DNA of 64,000 nucleotides from Anaerolineae bacterium (lineage in GTDB: Bacteria > Chloroflexota > Anaerolineae > 4572-78 > J111). The position numbers and the translations under genes are program-made. Shown piece by piece: positions 10,200 through 18,597 of the stretch (the first letter of the stretch is position 1; each line of letters starts with the position of its first letter). The notes beneath the pieces are model-generated. The model did no database searches. It saw only the letters and a list, made by a program, of their open reading frames with translations, and had not been told where the DNA came from. The stretch lies in contig JAKLJP010000019.1 in assembly GCA_023151115.1 (NCBI GenBank), positions 97,236-161,235 of the forward strand, given 5' to 3'.

Positions 10200-10643
10200 C
10201 TAATCTGATATACGATAAAACTCTTGCAGAATATTGGAGGCCAGGGTTGGGTTTAAAATAACCTCTCCCTTAGCTACTTGCCGAATAGCCGTAGCAATAG
10301 CTCCAAAATCATCCTTACCATTTCGCTCGATGCAGCCGCGAGCGCCGGCCTTGATGGCTTCAACGGCGTATCGGTCATTAGCCCGAGACGAAATAGCCAG
10401 TATTCTGATGCGCTCATTCTGAGCCAGGATAGCCTGGATAGCTCTGACACTATCGAGCACCGGCAGATGTAAATCCATTAACACCAGATCAGGCAAAGCA
10501 GTTTTACACAAATTTACTACTCCCTGACCATCTCGTGCCAAATCAATAGCTTTGATATTTTCTTCTTTATCAAGAAAGGCTTGCAACTTTTTGGCAAAAG
10601 TTTTATCAGGATGAGCAATGAGTACTCGAATTTGTTTGTCCAT
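10200..10643 (-). CDS. Stand-alone receiver domain, degenerate
   Basis: A 147-residue single-domain CheY-like receiver starting at ATG 10643; an in-frame GTG lies 18 nt further upstream. The phosphorylatable Asp is present in PDLVLMDLHLP. The usual acidic pair after strand 1 is replaced (VLIAHPDKTF where the NarL-type neighbour has VLLADDHSLF), and the conserved Lys after strand 5 is lost (GARGCIERNG against GAKAYLLKDT). There is no DNA-binding domain. Either it is not phosphorylated in the standard way or it acts as a docking protein. It precedes the GAF-PAS gene by 66 nt on the same strand. Confidence 0.85.
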   Translation of the reverse strand: MDKQIRVLIAHPDKTFAKKLQAFLDKEENIKAIDLARDGQGVVNLCKTALPDLVLMDLHLPVLDSVRAIQAILAQNERIRILAISSRANDRYAVEAIKAGARGCIERNGKDDFGAIATAIRQVAKGEVILNPTLASNILQEFYRISD

Positions 10644-10708
10644 AGGAGTAACTTTACACACTTAAAACATTCGCGCAGAGAAACGGAATGTATAAAACTG
10701 TTTTACTT

Positions 10709-10936
10709 TTATTTAGCCACTTTTGAACCAAGACCAATATTTGGCAGATCCATCAGTTCTGCATCAAGATCGAAACCCGCTTTGACTTCACAGGCTATGA
10801 CCTGTTCCCACCAATTGGGAAAGTATTGTTTGAGTGTGACTATATACCACCCTGTTGCAATAACGATCAGATCGATACTTAGCCAAATAAATATTAGCTG
10901 CAACCACCAAACCACTGAACACCTCAATTCATCCAC
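10709..10936 (-). CDS. Small single-span membrane protein, hypothetical
   Basis: A 75-residue frame starting at GTG 10936, chosen because GGAG lies 6 nt upstream; a GTG at 10948 is also in frame. One hydrophobic segment (WLQLIFIWLSIDLIVIATGW) is followed by a short soluble tail rich in acidic residues. It sits between the response-regulator terminator and the receiver gene, on the same strand. I recognise no family. The ordered TM-plus-tail layout and a usable ribosome site support it, but the low complexity of evidence keeps confidence moderate. Confidence 0.45.
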   Translation of the reverse strand: MDELRCSVVWWLQLIFIWLSIDLIVIATGWYIVTLKQYFPNWWEQVIACEVKAGFDLDAELMDLPNIGLGSKVAK

Positions 10937-11083
10937 ATTTATCTCCACATAAAGCAGTAGAGATAGACCCTATATTTATTGTTTTGATTATAGGGGATTA
11001 TTTGCTAAATTTACAGTGGCAAAAGTACCGCCTTTTTTTTGACAAAAAGTACTTAGCAGTTATGCCCCAAAGTACCATGAAAG

Positions 11084-11110
11084 AAAAAACACCCTGTTAA
11101 AGGGTGTTTT
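11084..11110 (-). terminator. Intrinsic terminator after the NarL-type regulator
   Basis: A 10-bp perfect stem (AAAACACCCT / AGGGTGTTTT) with a 5-nt loop, followed on the minus strand by a T-rich run. It lies 22 nt past the stop of the response regulator and separates the kinase-regulator pair from the downstream sensor genes. Confidence 0.85.
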
Positions 11111-11132
11111 CAATATCATTTAGAGGGGTAAG

Positions 11133-11792
11133 TTACTGTTTTTGAACCAGACCATCCCGCACGGCACGGATGGCTGCCTCGGTACGGTTATTAACCTGAA
11201 GTTTCTGAAAAATAACCGAGAGGTAATTTTTGATAGTTCGTTCAGATAAGTTCAGATCGGCGGCAATATCTCTGTTGCTGGCCCCAGCTGTTACCAGCGT
11301 TAAAATTCGACGTTCTTGCTCGGTTAAGGGTTGTAATTTTGGCAGGCTTTCTTCTTCCTTGTCGGCCAGCCGGCGAAATTCGCCCAACAACCGAGTAGTC
11401 ATCTCGGCATCAATGACCGCTTGGCCTTTATGAACAGCTCTGATAACCTCCAGCAATCGTTTGGAACGAGTATCTTTGAGCAGATAGGCTTTAGCGCCGG
11501 CCTTGAGCGCCTCAAAAATGTAGGCATCCTGCGGGTACATGGTCAAAATGATTATCCCTACTGCTTCATCATTTTGAAGAATCGTGCGGGTAGCCTCAAC
11601 GCCATCAATCACCGGCATGTTAATATCCATCAAAATAACCGTCGGTTTGAGTTCAGCGGCCAATTTCACCACTTCCAAACCATCTTCAGCTTCTCCCACA
11701 ATTTTAATATCATCTTGATCTTCCAATAAAGAACGGATTCCTTCTCTAAAAAGGGAGTGATCATCAGCCAGCAAGACTCTTATATTGCTCAT
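11133..11792 (-). CDS. NarL/FixJ-family response regulator
   Basis: 219 residues. An intact receiver (VLLADDHSLF, VILMDINMP, ILTM, YLLKDT) occupies 1-120 and a LuxR-type HTH the last ~65 residues (LTEQERRILTLVTAGASNRD ... LSERTIKNYLSVIFQKL). It is 21 nt downstream of the histidine kinase gene, so the two form a cognate HisKA_3/NarL pair. It should bind DNA as a dimer after phosphorylation. Targets are not visible here. Confidence 0.96.
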   Translation of the reverse strand: MSNIRVLLADDHSLFREGIRSLLEDQDDIKIVGEAEDGLEVVKLAAELKPTVILMDINMPVIDGVEATRTILQNDEAVGIIILTMYPQDAYIFEALKAGAKAYLLKDTRSKRLLEVIRAVHKGQAVIDAEMTTRLLGEFRRLADKEEESLPKLQPLTEQERRILTLVTAGASNRDIAADLNLSERTIKNYLSVIFQKLQVNNRTEAAIRAVRDGLVQKQ

Positions 11793-11813
11793 AATTAGCC
11801 TGCCTCAAATTGT

Positions 11814-14800
11814 TTAATTTCCACTGGTTAAGCTGACCTGCAAAGGTAGCTGGGCAAAAATACGAGTACCTCTATGTCGTTGGCTATCTACAACCAGATG
11901 TCCTCCAATCTGCTGGGCTCGCTCTCGCATTGAGGTTAAGCCTAAGCCTCTACTACGCCGTTTTTTTGCATGACCCTGGCTTGATTGTTCGGAATGGAGA
12001 GGCTGGTCTGGATCAAAACCCCGTCCATCATCCTGAACTTCCAGTGTTACCCAATGTCTATCTTTAACTGCAACCTTAACCCATAGTTGGGTGCATTGAG
12101 CATGCTGCCGAGCATTTGACAAAGTTTCCTGCAAAATACGGTAAAGGCTGCTTTCTACCTCTGGCGATACCTCCTCGACCTCACCTTCAATGATACACGT
12201 GGTTTTCAAGTTCCAACGTTGGCCAAACTCGGTAACGAAGTTTTTTATTACTTCAAAAAGCGATTTACCTTCCAATTCCACCGGTCGCAAATCAAAGATA
12301 TTACGCCGCAGCTCCTCAATATTCTGTTTTAATAGCGCACTGATCTGCTCAAGCTGCTGCTCTAGTTTACCACCTTCTTCGACCATGTTCAAACAGCGAT
12401 CTACCTGAATTAGAAGATAAGCCAGGTTTTGAGCTACACCGTCGTGCATATCGCGGGCCAAACGTGTCCGTTCTTCAACAATGGCTATCTCTCGAGTTTT
12501 TTGTAAAAGCCGGGCATGTTCAACAGCACTGGCTACTTGAAAAGCCAGAGACTCCAGAGTTTCAAGATCGCTCTCATCAAAAGCATGGGCTGCCCGACTC
12601 GCTATCAGAATGAGGCCAATAGTTTTGCCGCCGGTAATTAGGGGGGCCAGCATAGCCGAGTTCATGGAGTCAGCCGCCTCACGCAAATCAAGATGGTACA
12701 GATTTTGGGTCTCAACATGGTTAAGCATAAAAGGCCTGCTCTCGGTAATTACCTGACCGAGCGGCCTGTGAGTATTAATTTTAAGGGTTAAATGAATAGG
12801 AGTCAGTTCAGAAGGATTAGCCCGATCTTTTTTTCTGGTTTTTGGGCGGGCTTCAGCCGGGTCATAAATCTTACTAAGGGTCAGGTTAGAACCGTCAAGC
12901 AAACCGATAACCACTTCTATCTCATCTTGTGGTTCACTCTCCGGGGTAAAGATCTGGCTAATATCACGTCCTACAACGGTCAATAATTTGTCCAGGTCGA
13001 GACCCTGGCTAACCACCTGGCTGATTTTTTTGATGGCCTGCAGTCGCTCTGTCCGGGCATAAACGGTGCGTTCCAGCTTATCGGAATAGGCGTGGATTTG
13101 ATTAAAAAGTTGGGCATTTTCAACTGCCCCGGCCATTAATTGGCTGAGGGCATTAAGCAAATGTAAATCATTAGCATTAAAATCGCCGATTTGCTTGTTT
13201 ATTAATGTAACCAGGCCAATAATAATTCCCCGCGTTTTGAGCGGCGCAACCAGCATGGTATTGATCTGTCTATTGAGAAGGTGATCCAACTCGGTAAACA
13301 AATTCGGCTGTTCAGGTGTAAGCTTAAACAAACGCGGCACGCCTTCAAAAATAGCCTGCTCAAATACTTTAAGGCGAATATCTAATTTTAGCCCCATAAC
13401 CTCCGTGGCTCCTGTGCCACTGGCGGCCGCCAGAGTTAAAAAATCATCACTTCTATCTACCAGCAGCACATACCCATTCTCGGCTAATAAGGCGATACAC
13501 ACTCCCTCGGTGATAACTGCCAAAAGCTCATCGAGAGCGATGGTTGAGGTCAGGGCCTGGCTGGCGTCGTGCAAAACGGCCAGATCACGCAAACGCTGCG
13601 CCAGGTCGCGGTACAGGCGGGCATTAGCCAGGGCTGTTGCTGCTTGACTGGCCAGACTATTCAAAGTCCAGAGATCGTGATCGCTAAAACCATGCACGTA
13701 ATTTTGGCTAACATCAATAACCGCCTCAACCTGATTTTCGACATAAATAGGGACAACCAATTCAGACTTCACTTCCAGCCCGTCCCCCAGAGAACCGTTC
13801 CGATCCTGGCTGGTATCATTGATCAGAATAGAAGTGCCTGTTTTGACGGCTTTGCTAATCAAGCCCTCGTCAATGTTTTGCCGATAACGACCCGGAACAA
13901 GGGTGGAGGGCGCTTTGCCATAGATGGCTTTCAAAATCAGGGCAGAACGAGTTTCGTCAATCTGCCAAATCGCTACCTGGTCATAATGCAGTCGCTCGAA
14001 AATAGCCTGGGCCAGCGCCTCAAAGAGGTTGTTCATTTCCAGAATGGTCGAAATTTCGCGGCCAACTTCATTGATAAGCTTAAGCCGGGTTGCCTGATCC
14101 TCCCACTCTTCAAAAAGCTGGGTGTTTTCTACCGCAATGGCAATTTGGTAGGCCAGGGTAAACACATAGCGGGCATCGGTATCGGTAAAGGCATTTGGCT
14201 CGTTTTTATCCAGGGTCAACACCCCTACCACCCGATCTTTATAGATAAGCGGCACCCCTAACCAGGAACGGATACGACTCAATTCAGGTCGGGGTTCCCA
14301 GTATTCACTTTGACTCACATCGTTGATGATAAGGGGCAACTTATTCTTTACCACATGCCAGGCTGAATTTTTTTCATTTTTCCAGTAGATATTCATCCCC
14401 CGCTTGTGTTCTGAAAAACCCCGCGAGGCGGCTGCCTCCAAAAAGTCACCCTTCAAAAGTAGCAGGGTGGCGCTGTCAAAGGCAATAGTTTTGTAGATTT
14501 GAGCCAGGATTTCATCCATCAGGTGCTCTAAATCCAGGCTGGTGCCAATGAGGGCGCTAATGGCATTGAGCGAAGCCAGGCGTTGGTTGGCCTGGTTCAA
14601 AGCTACAATTTGAGACTCAAACTGTTTAACAGCCTTTTCATCCGAGGGTGGAGTTAGAAATTCGGGTGAGACTGGGAGGGGAGGCAATAAGGTTTGGACC
14701 TTTTGTAATAGAGCCTCAACCTGGAGAGGTTTACTCAAAAAGCCGCTGATGTTGCTAATGAGATTCTGAACCTGGTCACGTTCAGCCTTATCGTGCCCAA

Positions 14801-15032
14801 TGACCAGAATAGGCGTTTGCGGCATAAACATTTTCAAGCGGGCTACCAGCTCGTGCCCTTCGATATCAGGCAGCGCCAAATCAATTAAAATTAAGTCTGG
14901 CTGAATCATGGCACAATATTGAACCGCAGTCGGGCCATCACCGGCAATGACCACATTGTATTGGCGGCCCAAAGCGCTTTGAATTAACCGCTGGGCCACC
15001 TGATCGCAATCAACATATAAAACAGTAGCCAT
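11814..15032 (-). CDS. Hybrid sensor histidine kinase, REC-multiGAF-HisKA_3-HATPase
   Basis: 1072 residues, cytoplasmic (no TM segment). An N-terminal receiver at 1-115 (VLYVDCD, LILIDLALP, FLSKP) is followed by a coiled segment and about four GAF domains (roughly 155-310, 325-470, 485-635, 665-850). The HisKA_3 dimerisation region carries the H-box RDMHDGVAQNLA with His about 863. The HATPase domain has an N-box (TLSNARQH, Asn ~973), a DDGRGF G1 box and an RGLGLTSMRERA G2 box. The kinase is of the NarL-partner type, which fits the response regulator immediately downstream. It is the only recognisable kinase in the island, so it is the natural output for the kinase-less GAF sensors that follow (inference). 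Confidence 0.95.
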   Translation of the reverse strand: MATVLYVDCDQVAQRLIQSALGRQYNVVIAGDGPTAVQYCAMIQPDLILIDLALPDIEGHELVARLKMFMPQTPILVIGHDKAERDQVQNLISNISGFLSKPLQVEALLQKVQTLLPPLPVSPEFLTPPSDEKAVKQFESQIVALNQANQRLASLNAISALIGTSLDLEHLMDEILAQIYKTIAFDSATLLLLKGDFLEAAASRGFSEHKRGMNIYWKNEKNSAWHVVKNKLPLIINDVSQSEYWEPRPELSRIRSWLGVPLIYKDRVVGVLTLDKNEPNAFTDTDARYVFTLAYQIAIAVENTQLFEEWEDQATRLKLINEVGREISTILEMNNLFEALAQAIFERLHYDQVAIWQIDETRSALILKAIYGKAPSTLVPGRYRQNIDEGLISKAVKTGTSILINDTSQDRNGSLGDGLEVKSELVVPIYVENQVEAVIDVSQNYVHGFSDHDLWTLNSLASQAATALANARLYRDLAQRLRDLAVLHDASQALTSTIALDELLAVITEGVCIALLAENGYVLLVDRSDDFLTLAAASGTGATEVMGLKLDIRLKVFEQAIFEGVPRLFKLTPEQPNLFTELDHLLNRQINTMLVAPLKTRGIIIGLVTLINKQIGDFNANDLHLLNALSQLMAGAVENAQLFNQIHAYSDKLERTVYARTERLQAIKKISQVVSQGLDLDKLLTVVGRDISQIFTPESEPQDEIEVVIGLLDGSNLTLSKIYDPAEARPKTRKKDRANPSELTPIHLTLKINTHRPLGQVITESRPFMLNHVETQNLYHLDLREAADSMNSAMLAPLITGGKTIGLILIASRAAHAFDESDLETLESLAFQVASAVEHARLLQKTREIAIVEERTRLARDMHDGVAQNLAYLLIQVDRCLNMVEEGGKLEQQLEQISALLKQNIEELRRNIFDLRPVELEGKSLFEVIKNFVTEFGQRWNLKTTCIIEGEVEEVSPEVESSLYRILQETLSNARQHAQCTQLWVKVAVKDRHWVTLEVQDDGRGFDPDQPLHSEQSSQGHAKKRRSRGLGLTSMRERAQQIGGHLVVDSQRHRGTRIFAQLPLQVSLTSGN

Positions 15033-15230
15033 AAAATAATTTTACGTCAATATACCTGTTAATACAAGGGGTAATATGGTCTTAAAAAAGAAGCTTTTGA
15101 CCGTTTTTCCAACCGTTTTCCTATAAATTTCAAACCCGTTTCAAATCCAGATATGTTATTACTAAAGTAACGATTGTATCTTTAACAAGCGAGGCCATAG
15201 CGCCGCCCATACTCTGAGAACCGCTAATCC

Positions 15231-15746
15231 ATGATCAAATGCCACCTGTGCCAGACAACTCACGTAGCCAACACCATTTTTTGCGACGAGTGTGGAACTT
15301 ACCTGTTAGGTGAGGAAAATCGGGAAACTGACCCTTTGGATGCCGGGACCATTAATTGGGTAGGCGGAACAGCCTATCCTTATGTGGGTTCACCCTTGGT
15401 GCAGAATGGACGAACCCTGCTGCTTTGTTTGAAAATTGGCGATAACAAGCGAGAAGTGGAGATACCGCTCAATAAATTCATTAGCCTGGGGCGCATGGAC
15501 CCCACCGCCAATATCTTCCCTGAGATTGATCTGACCCACGATGGCGACCTGGCTAAAAGCGTCTCTCGACGTCACCTCAGTATTTACTGGCAAAACGGAA
15601 CTATCTTTATCGAAGACTTGGGCAGCATCAACGGAACCTTTGTCAATGGTTGCCGATTGGCCCCCTACCTACCTGAAAGGCTCAACGATGGCGACCTTCT
15701 GCAATTGGGCCGGCTGCTCATAGAAGTAAAATTCCAGAGTATTTAA
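15231..15746 (+). CDS. Zinc-ribbon FHA-domain protein
   Basis: 171 residues. Two CxxC pairs near the N-terminus (CHLCQ, CDECG) form a zinc-ribbon-like head. An FHA domain occupies about 65-168 with the expected core (SLGRMDP, SVSRRHLSIYW, DLGSINGTFVNG). FHA domains bind phosphothreonine, so this is likely a reader of Ser/Thr kinase signalling. It is divergent from the histidine kinase and convergent with the RsbW-like gene, separated from the latter by 9 nt. Confidence 0.92.
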   Translation: MIKCHLCQTTHVANTIFCDECGTYLLGEENRETDPLDAGTINWVGGTAYPYVGSPLVQNGRTLLLCLKIGDNKREVEIPLNKFISLGRMDPTANIFPEIDLTHDGDLAKSVSRRHLSIYWQNGTIFIEDLGSINGTFVNGCRLAPYLPERLNDGDLLQLGRLLIEVKFQSI

Positions 15747-15755
15747 AACCGGGGA

Positions 15756-16184
15756 TCAAGCCGCCTTTTTTTCCAGGTGAATCACCATCCGAATTTCATT
15801 GCGGCCTGGCCGGGCGACGACTGCCACCTCATCCATCAACTGTTTGATTAAAAACATACCCCAGCCACCCTCATGACCGGGGCGATCTGGGCGCTCTCCG
15901 GAGATTGCCGGGATAGGTTGGCGTCCCTGATCCACCACATTTAGAGTCAAAGCGTTATCCTGAATAGTCAATTCAACCAGCACTTTGATCTCAACGTTGG
16001 ATTGATTGCCATGCTCAATGGCATTGGTCACGGCCTCGCTGACCGCCGTCTTCAAATCCTCAATCCGATCTGGCGAAAAACCCATACGTTGGGCTACGGT
16101 CGCCGCCGCCGCCATGGGGATTTTCTCGTAACCTAGCTCGCTGGGAATGTAGATTTCAACCACCTTATCATTTTTTTTAGCCAT
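15756..16184 (-). CDS. RsbW-like serine-kinase/anti-sigma ATPase
   Basis: 142 residues of a GHKL (HATPase_c_2) fold: N-box EAVTNAIEHGN, G1 box VVDQGR and a GGWGMFLIKQLMDEV G2 region. This is the size and arrangement of RsbW/SpoIIAB-type proteins that bind sigma or anti-anti-sigma factors. No sigma factor or STAS partner lies in the window. The start ATG overlaps the end of the RuvX gene by 8 nt, implying translational coupling. Confidence 0.92.
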   Translation of the reverse strand: MAKKNDKVVEIYIPSELGYEKIPMAAAATVAQRMGFSPDRIEDLKTAVSEAVTNAIEHGNQSNVEIKVLVELTIQDNALTLNVVDQGRQPIPAISGERPDRPGHEGGWGMFLIKQLMDEVAVVARPGRNEIRMVIHLEKKAA

Positions 16185-16614
16185 GTTCGGTATCCACGGG
16201 GCGTTCGGATGAGTCTGCGAGTGAGTCGAGATAATTCTGTAAAATTACGGCCGCGGCGGCGGCATCTATGGCTATTTTTTTTTGCCCGCGTAACGCCAAA
16301 TACGCAGCGGCATCAACAGTCGAGTAACGCTCGTCAAAATATTCAATAGGGACAGAGAGGGTGCTTGCCAGCCCTTCGGCATAGCGTTGAACCCGGCGAG
16401 CCTGGGGTCCAATTTCCTCTGGGCCGCTGAGCGAGTAAGGCAGCCCCACAATGATCCGCTCGATTTTCAACTCCGTTATCAAGTGGCCCAGCCGGGCAAA
16501 ATCCTCCGCTTTTGACTTACGCTGCAAGACACTGTGAGGTGTGGCCAAAATACCGCTGTCGCTTACCGCAATACCAATACGGCGCTCCCCAATATCTAAA
16601 GCCATCAAACGCAT
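16177..16614 (-). CDS. ruvX: Putative pre-16S rRNA nuclease / Holliday junction resolvase RuvX (YqgF)
   Basis: 145 residues with the RNase H-like fold of YqgF: MALDIGERRIGIAVSD at the start, IIVGLPYSLSG in the middle, and DERYSTVDAAAYL plus the final DAAAAAVILQNYLD helix. The acidic catalytic residues of the family are in place. It lies 6 nt downstream of the baseplate-J-like gene and overlaps the RsbW-like gene, so the three are probably one operon. Confidence 0.95.
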   Translation of the reverse strand: MRLMALDIGERRIGIAVSDSGILATPHSVLQRKSKAEDFARLGHLITELKIERIIVGLPYSLSGPEEIGPQARRVQRYAEGLASTLSVPIEYFDERYSTVDAAAYLALRGQKKIAIDAAAAAVILQNYLDSLADSSERPVDTEHG

Positions 16615-16620
16615 GCTGAC

Positions 16621-18231
16621 TCAGTCGCCATCGGCTACCAGCACCACTGCCTCTTTGATGACTACCTCAATGCGATACGATAAGTAGGGCAGCCGCCCCA
16701 ACCATTCCACAAACCAATCGGGCTGTAACTCCACCCCCGGCACGGTCGCCAGGTCATACTGCTGGTTTAACAGGTTTTGGGCGTCCCCAATCGGCAGCCA
16801 GACAATATCTCCGGCGACTTCATGCTTATCAATCACCGGCACTGCCAACCCCGAAGCGATGATGCGAAAGGTAACGGTTTGATCGGTGATGTCCAATACC
16901 TCGCCGGCCCCAAAATGCAGCCCCCTGGTATCCAACTCGTAGCCCGGCGGCACTTGCGCTTCCAGGGCAGCCAGGGCCAGGCGGTTGGCATTGTAGCCCC
17001 CCACCACCGTACCCCGCACTACGGCCTGCATTTCACCGCCAAACGTATCGGAAAAATCCCCGGCAAACTCGCGATATTTTATATCCAGCACAATCACCTG
17101 GAGCGTTTCCGGCGAGATAAACTCCTGCTCGGCTAAAGACTCTTGAAGCTGCCTCAAGCCTTCCTGTTGAATCTGCTGGCGTAGATAAGCCTCCAGGCGA
17201 GCCTTATCATCCTGCACCACAATTTTGGCCGGCTCCATGGAACCGCCTGAAAACGCCTGCTCATTAATTACCCGCGCACGCAGCCCCAGAGCAGGATCTT
17301 CAAAACTATTTACCTGGCCAGCCCGCACATTGCTATCCGGCCCAGGCTCAGCCGCAATCACCAACGTCGGAGTTGAAGTAGCACCCACTCCCGGCGGAAT
17401 AGTTACAGTGTAAGCTGTCAAAAATTGAAGCGGCTGCCCTGCCGAAGTGGAAAGAGTGGTGCTGACCGGAATAAGCTGCGCTTGTTCGGTCCGGTTGATA
17501 AAAGTGACAGTTCCCTCGGCCCTGCCTACGGGAGCCAGCTCGGTCTGGGTTGTCTCAATTTCACCCGACAGAGCCAGTTCCACCTGCGCCGTCCGGGCCG
17601 GAAAGGTGAGCGTTTTAAAGTCAACTGATTTGACCGTAGGATCGGCCTTAACCACCAGGTTGGTTTCCAGCGGCTTGGCGACGGGAATCAGCGTAACAGT
17701 AGCCCGGGGGACCAAAGCAAAAACACTCACCACCAGCGCCAACGCCAGAACAACTACCAGAATCAACGCCCCAAGCTGCTGCCAGATGTTAATTCGCCCG
17801 CTGCCTTGAATAACCCGATATTTTTTGCGTTTGGTTCTTTTGCCCGCCCTGTTTTCAACCTCTACCGGCATTGGCACAACCGGCGGCAAGGTTGTTTCCG
17901 GTGTAGCCACCGGCGTTTCCGCCGTAACCCAGCCCGACCATTTAGCAAGCTGTAGATTGCCAAAGGCTTTCACCCCCGCCTCCCTGGCAAAATCCCGCAC
18001 CGTCGGGTCATCGCTCACCATCGCCAGTTCAACCGCCCTGCTTTGCACTGAGCGGGCCAGCAGCTTCATATTAACCAGGCTTTGCAGCGCCTTATTTTTG
18101 CGCGGAACAACCAGCAGCAACCGCTTGACTCGCCCGTTTCCGGCCAGGGATGGAGTCAAGGCAAAATCTATTCTACTTCTGATAGACGTAATATCGTCTG
18201 TGCCTTCCAGCTTGATAACGATCTGTTCCAT
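16621..18231 (-). CDS. Baseplate J/gp47-like membrane protein
   Basis: 536 residues. A cytoplasmic part of about 148 residues ends in a basic stretch (GKRTKRKKYR), followed by one TM helix near 150-175 and a ~360-residue external region. The external part contains the beta-rich segments (AEGTVTFINRTEQAQLIPVS, PPGVGATSTPTLVIAAEPGP) that lead to baseplate J/gp47 annotations in Chloroflexota genomes. No phage structural genes are nearby, so this is a cell-envelope protein rather than a tail component. Its role is unknown. Confidence 0.8.
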   Translation of the reverse strand: MEQIVIKLEGTDDITSIRSRIDFALTPSLAGNGRVKRLLLVVPRKNKALQSLVNMKLLARSVQSRAVELAMVSDDPTVRDFAREAGVKAFGNLQLAKWSGWVTAETPVATPETTLPPVVPMPVEVENRAGKRTKRKKYRVIQGSGRINIWQQLGALILVVVLALALVVSVFALVPRATVTLIPVAKPLETNLVVKADPTVKSVDFKTLTFPARTAQVELALSGEIETTQTELAPVGRAEGTVTFINRTEQAQLIPVSTTLSTSAGQPLQFLTAYTVTIPPGVGATSTPTLVIAAEPGPDSNVRAGQVNSFEDPALGLRARVINEQAFSGGSMEPAKIVVQDDKARLEAYLRQQIQQEGLRQLQESLAEQEFISPETLQVIVLDIKYREFAGDFSDTFGGEMQAVVRGTVVGGYNANRLALAALEAQVPPGYELDTRGLHFGAGEVLDITDQTVTFRIIASGLAVPVIDKHEVAGDIVWLPIGDAQNLLNQQYDLATVPGVELQPDWFVEWLGRLPYLSYRIEVVIKEAVVLVADGD

Positions 18232-18243
18232 AAAAACGAGTAT

Positions 18244-18361
18244 TGAGAAACAAGAAAGTCTCTAATTTCTTATTTCTTAATCTCTTGCTACTCCTCTAAA
18301 AATAGACCGGGGACGGGAGACCGGAGACCAGGAACAAATGACCGGTCCCCGGTCTGCGGTC
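18244..18361. repeat. Two unit-array hairpins (AAGAAAT type and GACCGGG type)
   Basis: 18244-18288 pairs GAGAAACAAGAAAG with a TTTCTTATTTCTTAATCTC-type arm, imperfectly. 18304-18361 pairs a left array of GACCGGG/GACGGGA/GACCGGA units with a right GACCGGTCCCCGGTC array. The second uses the same unit as hairpins at 54794 and 60412. They fill the first half of the 366-bp gap between the FtsA-like and baseplate-J-like genes; no promoter was identified there. Confidence 0.8.
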
Positions 18362-18443
18362 ATTACCGGCAAAAGATTTTCACGTTTCTCTTGCTGCTCC
18401 TTATTTACTTATACTACACACAGCCATAGATTACGTTTTTGAG

Positions 18444-18578
18444 GCCAATGATTGAAATCATCGGCTGATATAGAAAGTGCGTTGAAACGCACTCAAAGCA
18501 CAGCTAATGAACCCGTTTTAACAGGTTTTGCCATATCAGCGGGACATTTCAATGCCCCATTAAAAGCGCAAATTGCGC
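18444..18578. repeat. Five-hairpin structured element
   Basis: Five small inverted repeats occur in 135 nt: 18444-18465 (ATGATT/AATCAT core), 18477-18492 (GTGCGTT/AACGCAC), 18510-18527 (AACC/GGTT with an inner GTT/AAC), 18541-18558 (GGGaCATT/AATGcCCC) and 18566-18578 (GCGCAA/TTGCGC). An outer 8-bp pair (GCTGATAT 18464-18471 with ATATCAGC 18533-18540) encloses the second and third. Three hairpins share a TTGAAA/TTTCAA centre. It lies 20 nt past the end of the FtsA-like gene, so on the minus strand it would be part of that transcript's 3' region. It may be a small mobile repeat or a structured RNA. Confidence 0.6.
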
Positions 18579-18597
18579 CCATGTTAAGTATACTTGC

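Noticed and set aside
13569..14261. 230-codon plus-strand frame within the histidine kinase
   Set aside because: Antisense to well-matched GAF domains; no family, no ribosome site.
16621..18231. Prophage or contractile tail locus suggested by baseplate-J similarity
   Set aside because: No other tail, capsid or lysis genes are nearby, and the protein has its own TM helix and housekeeping neighbours.
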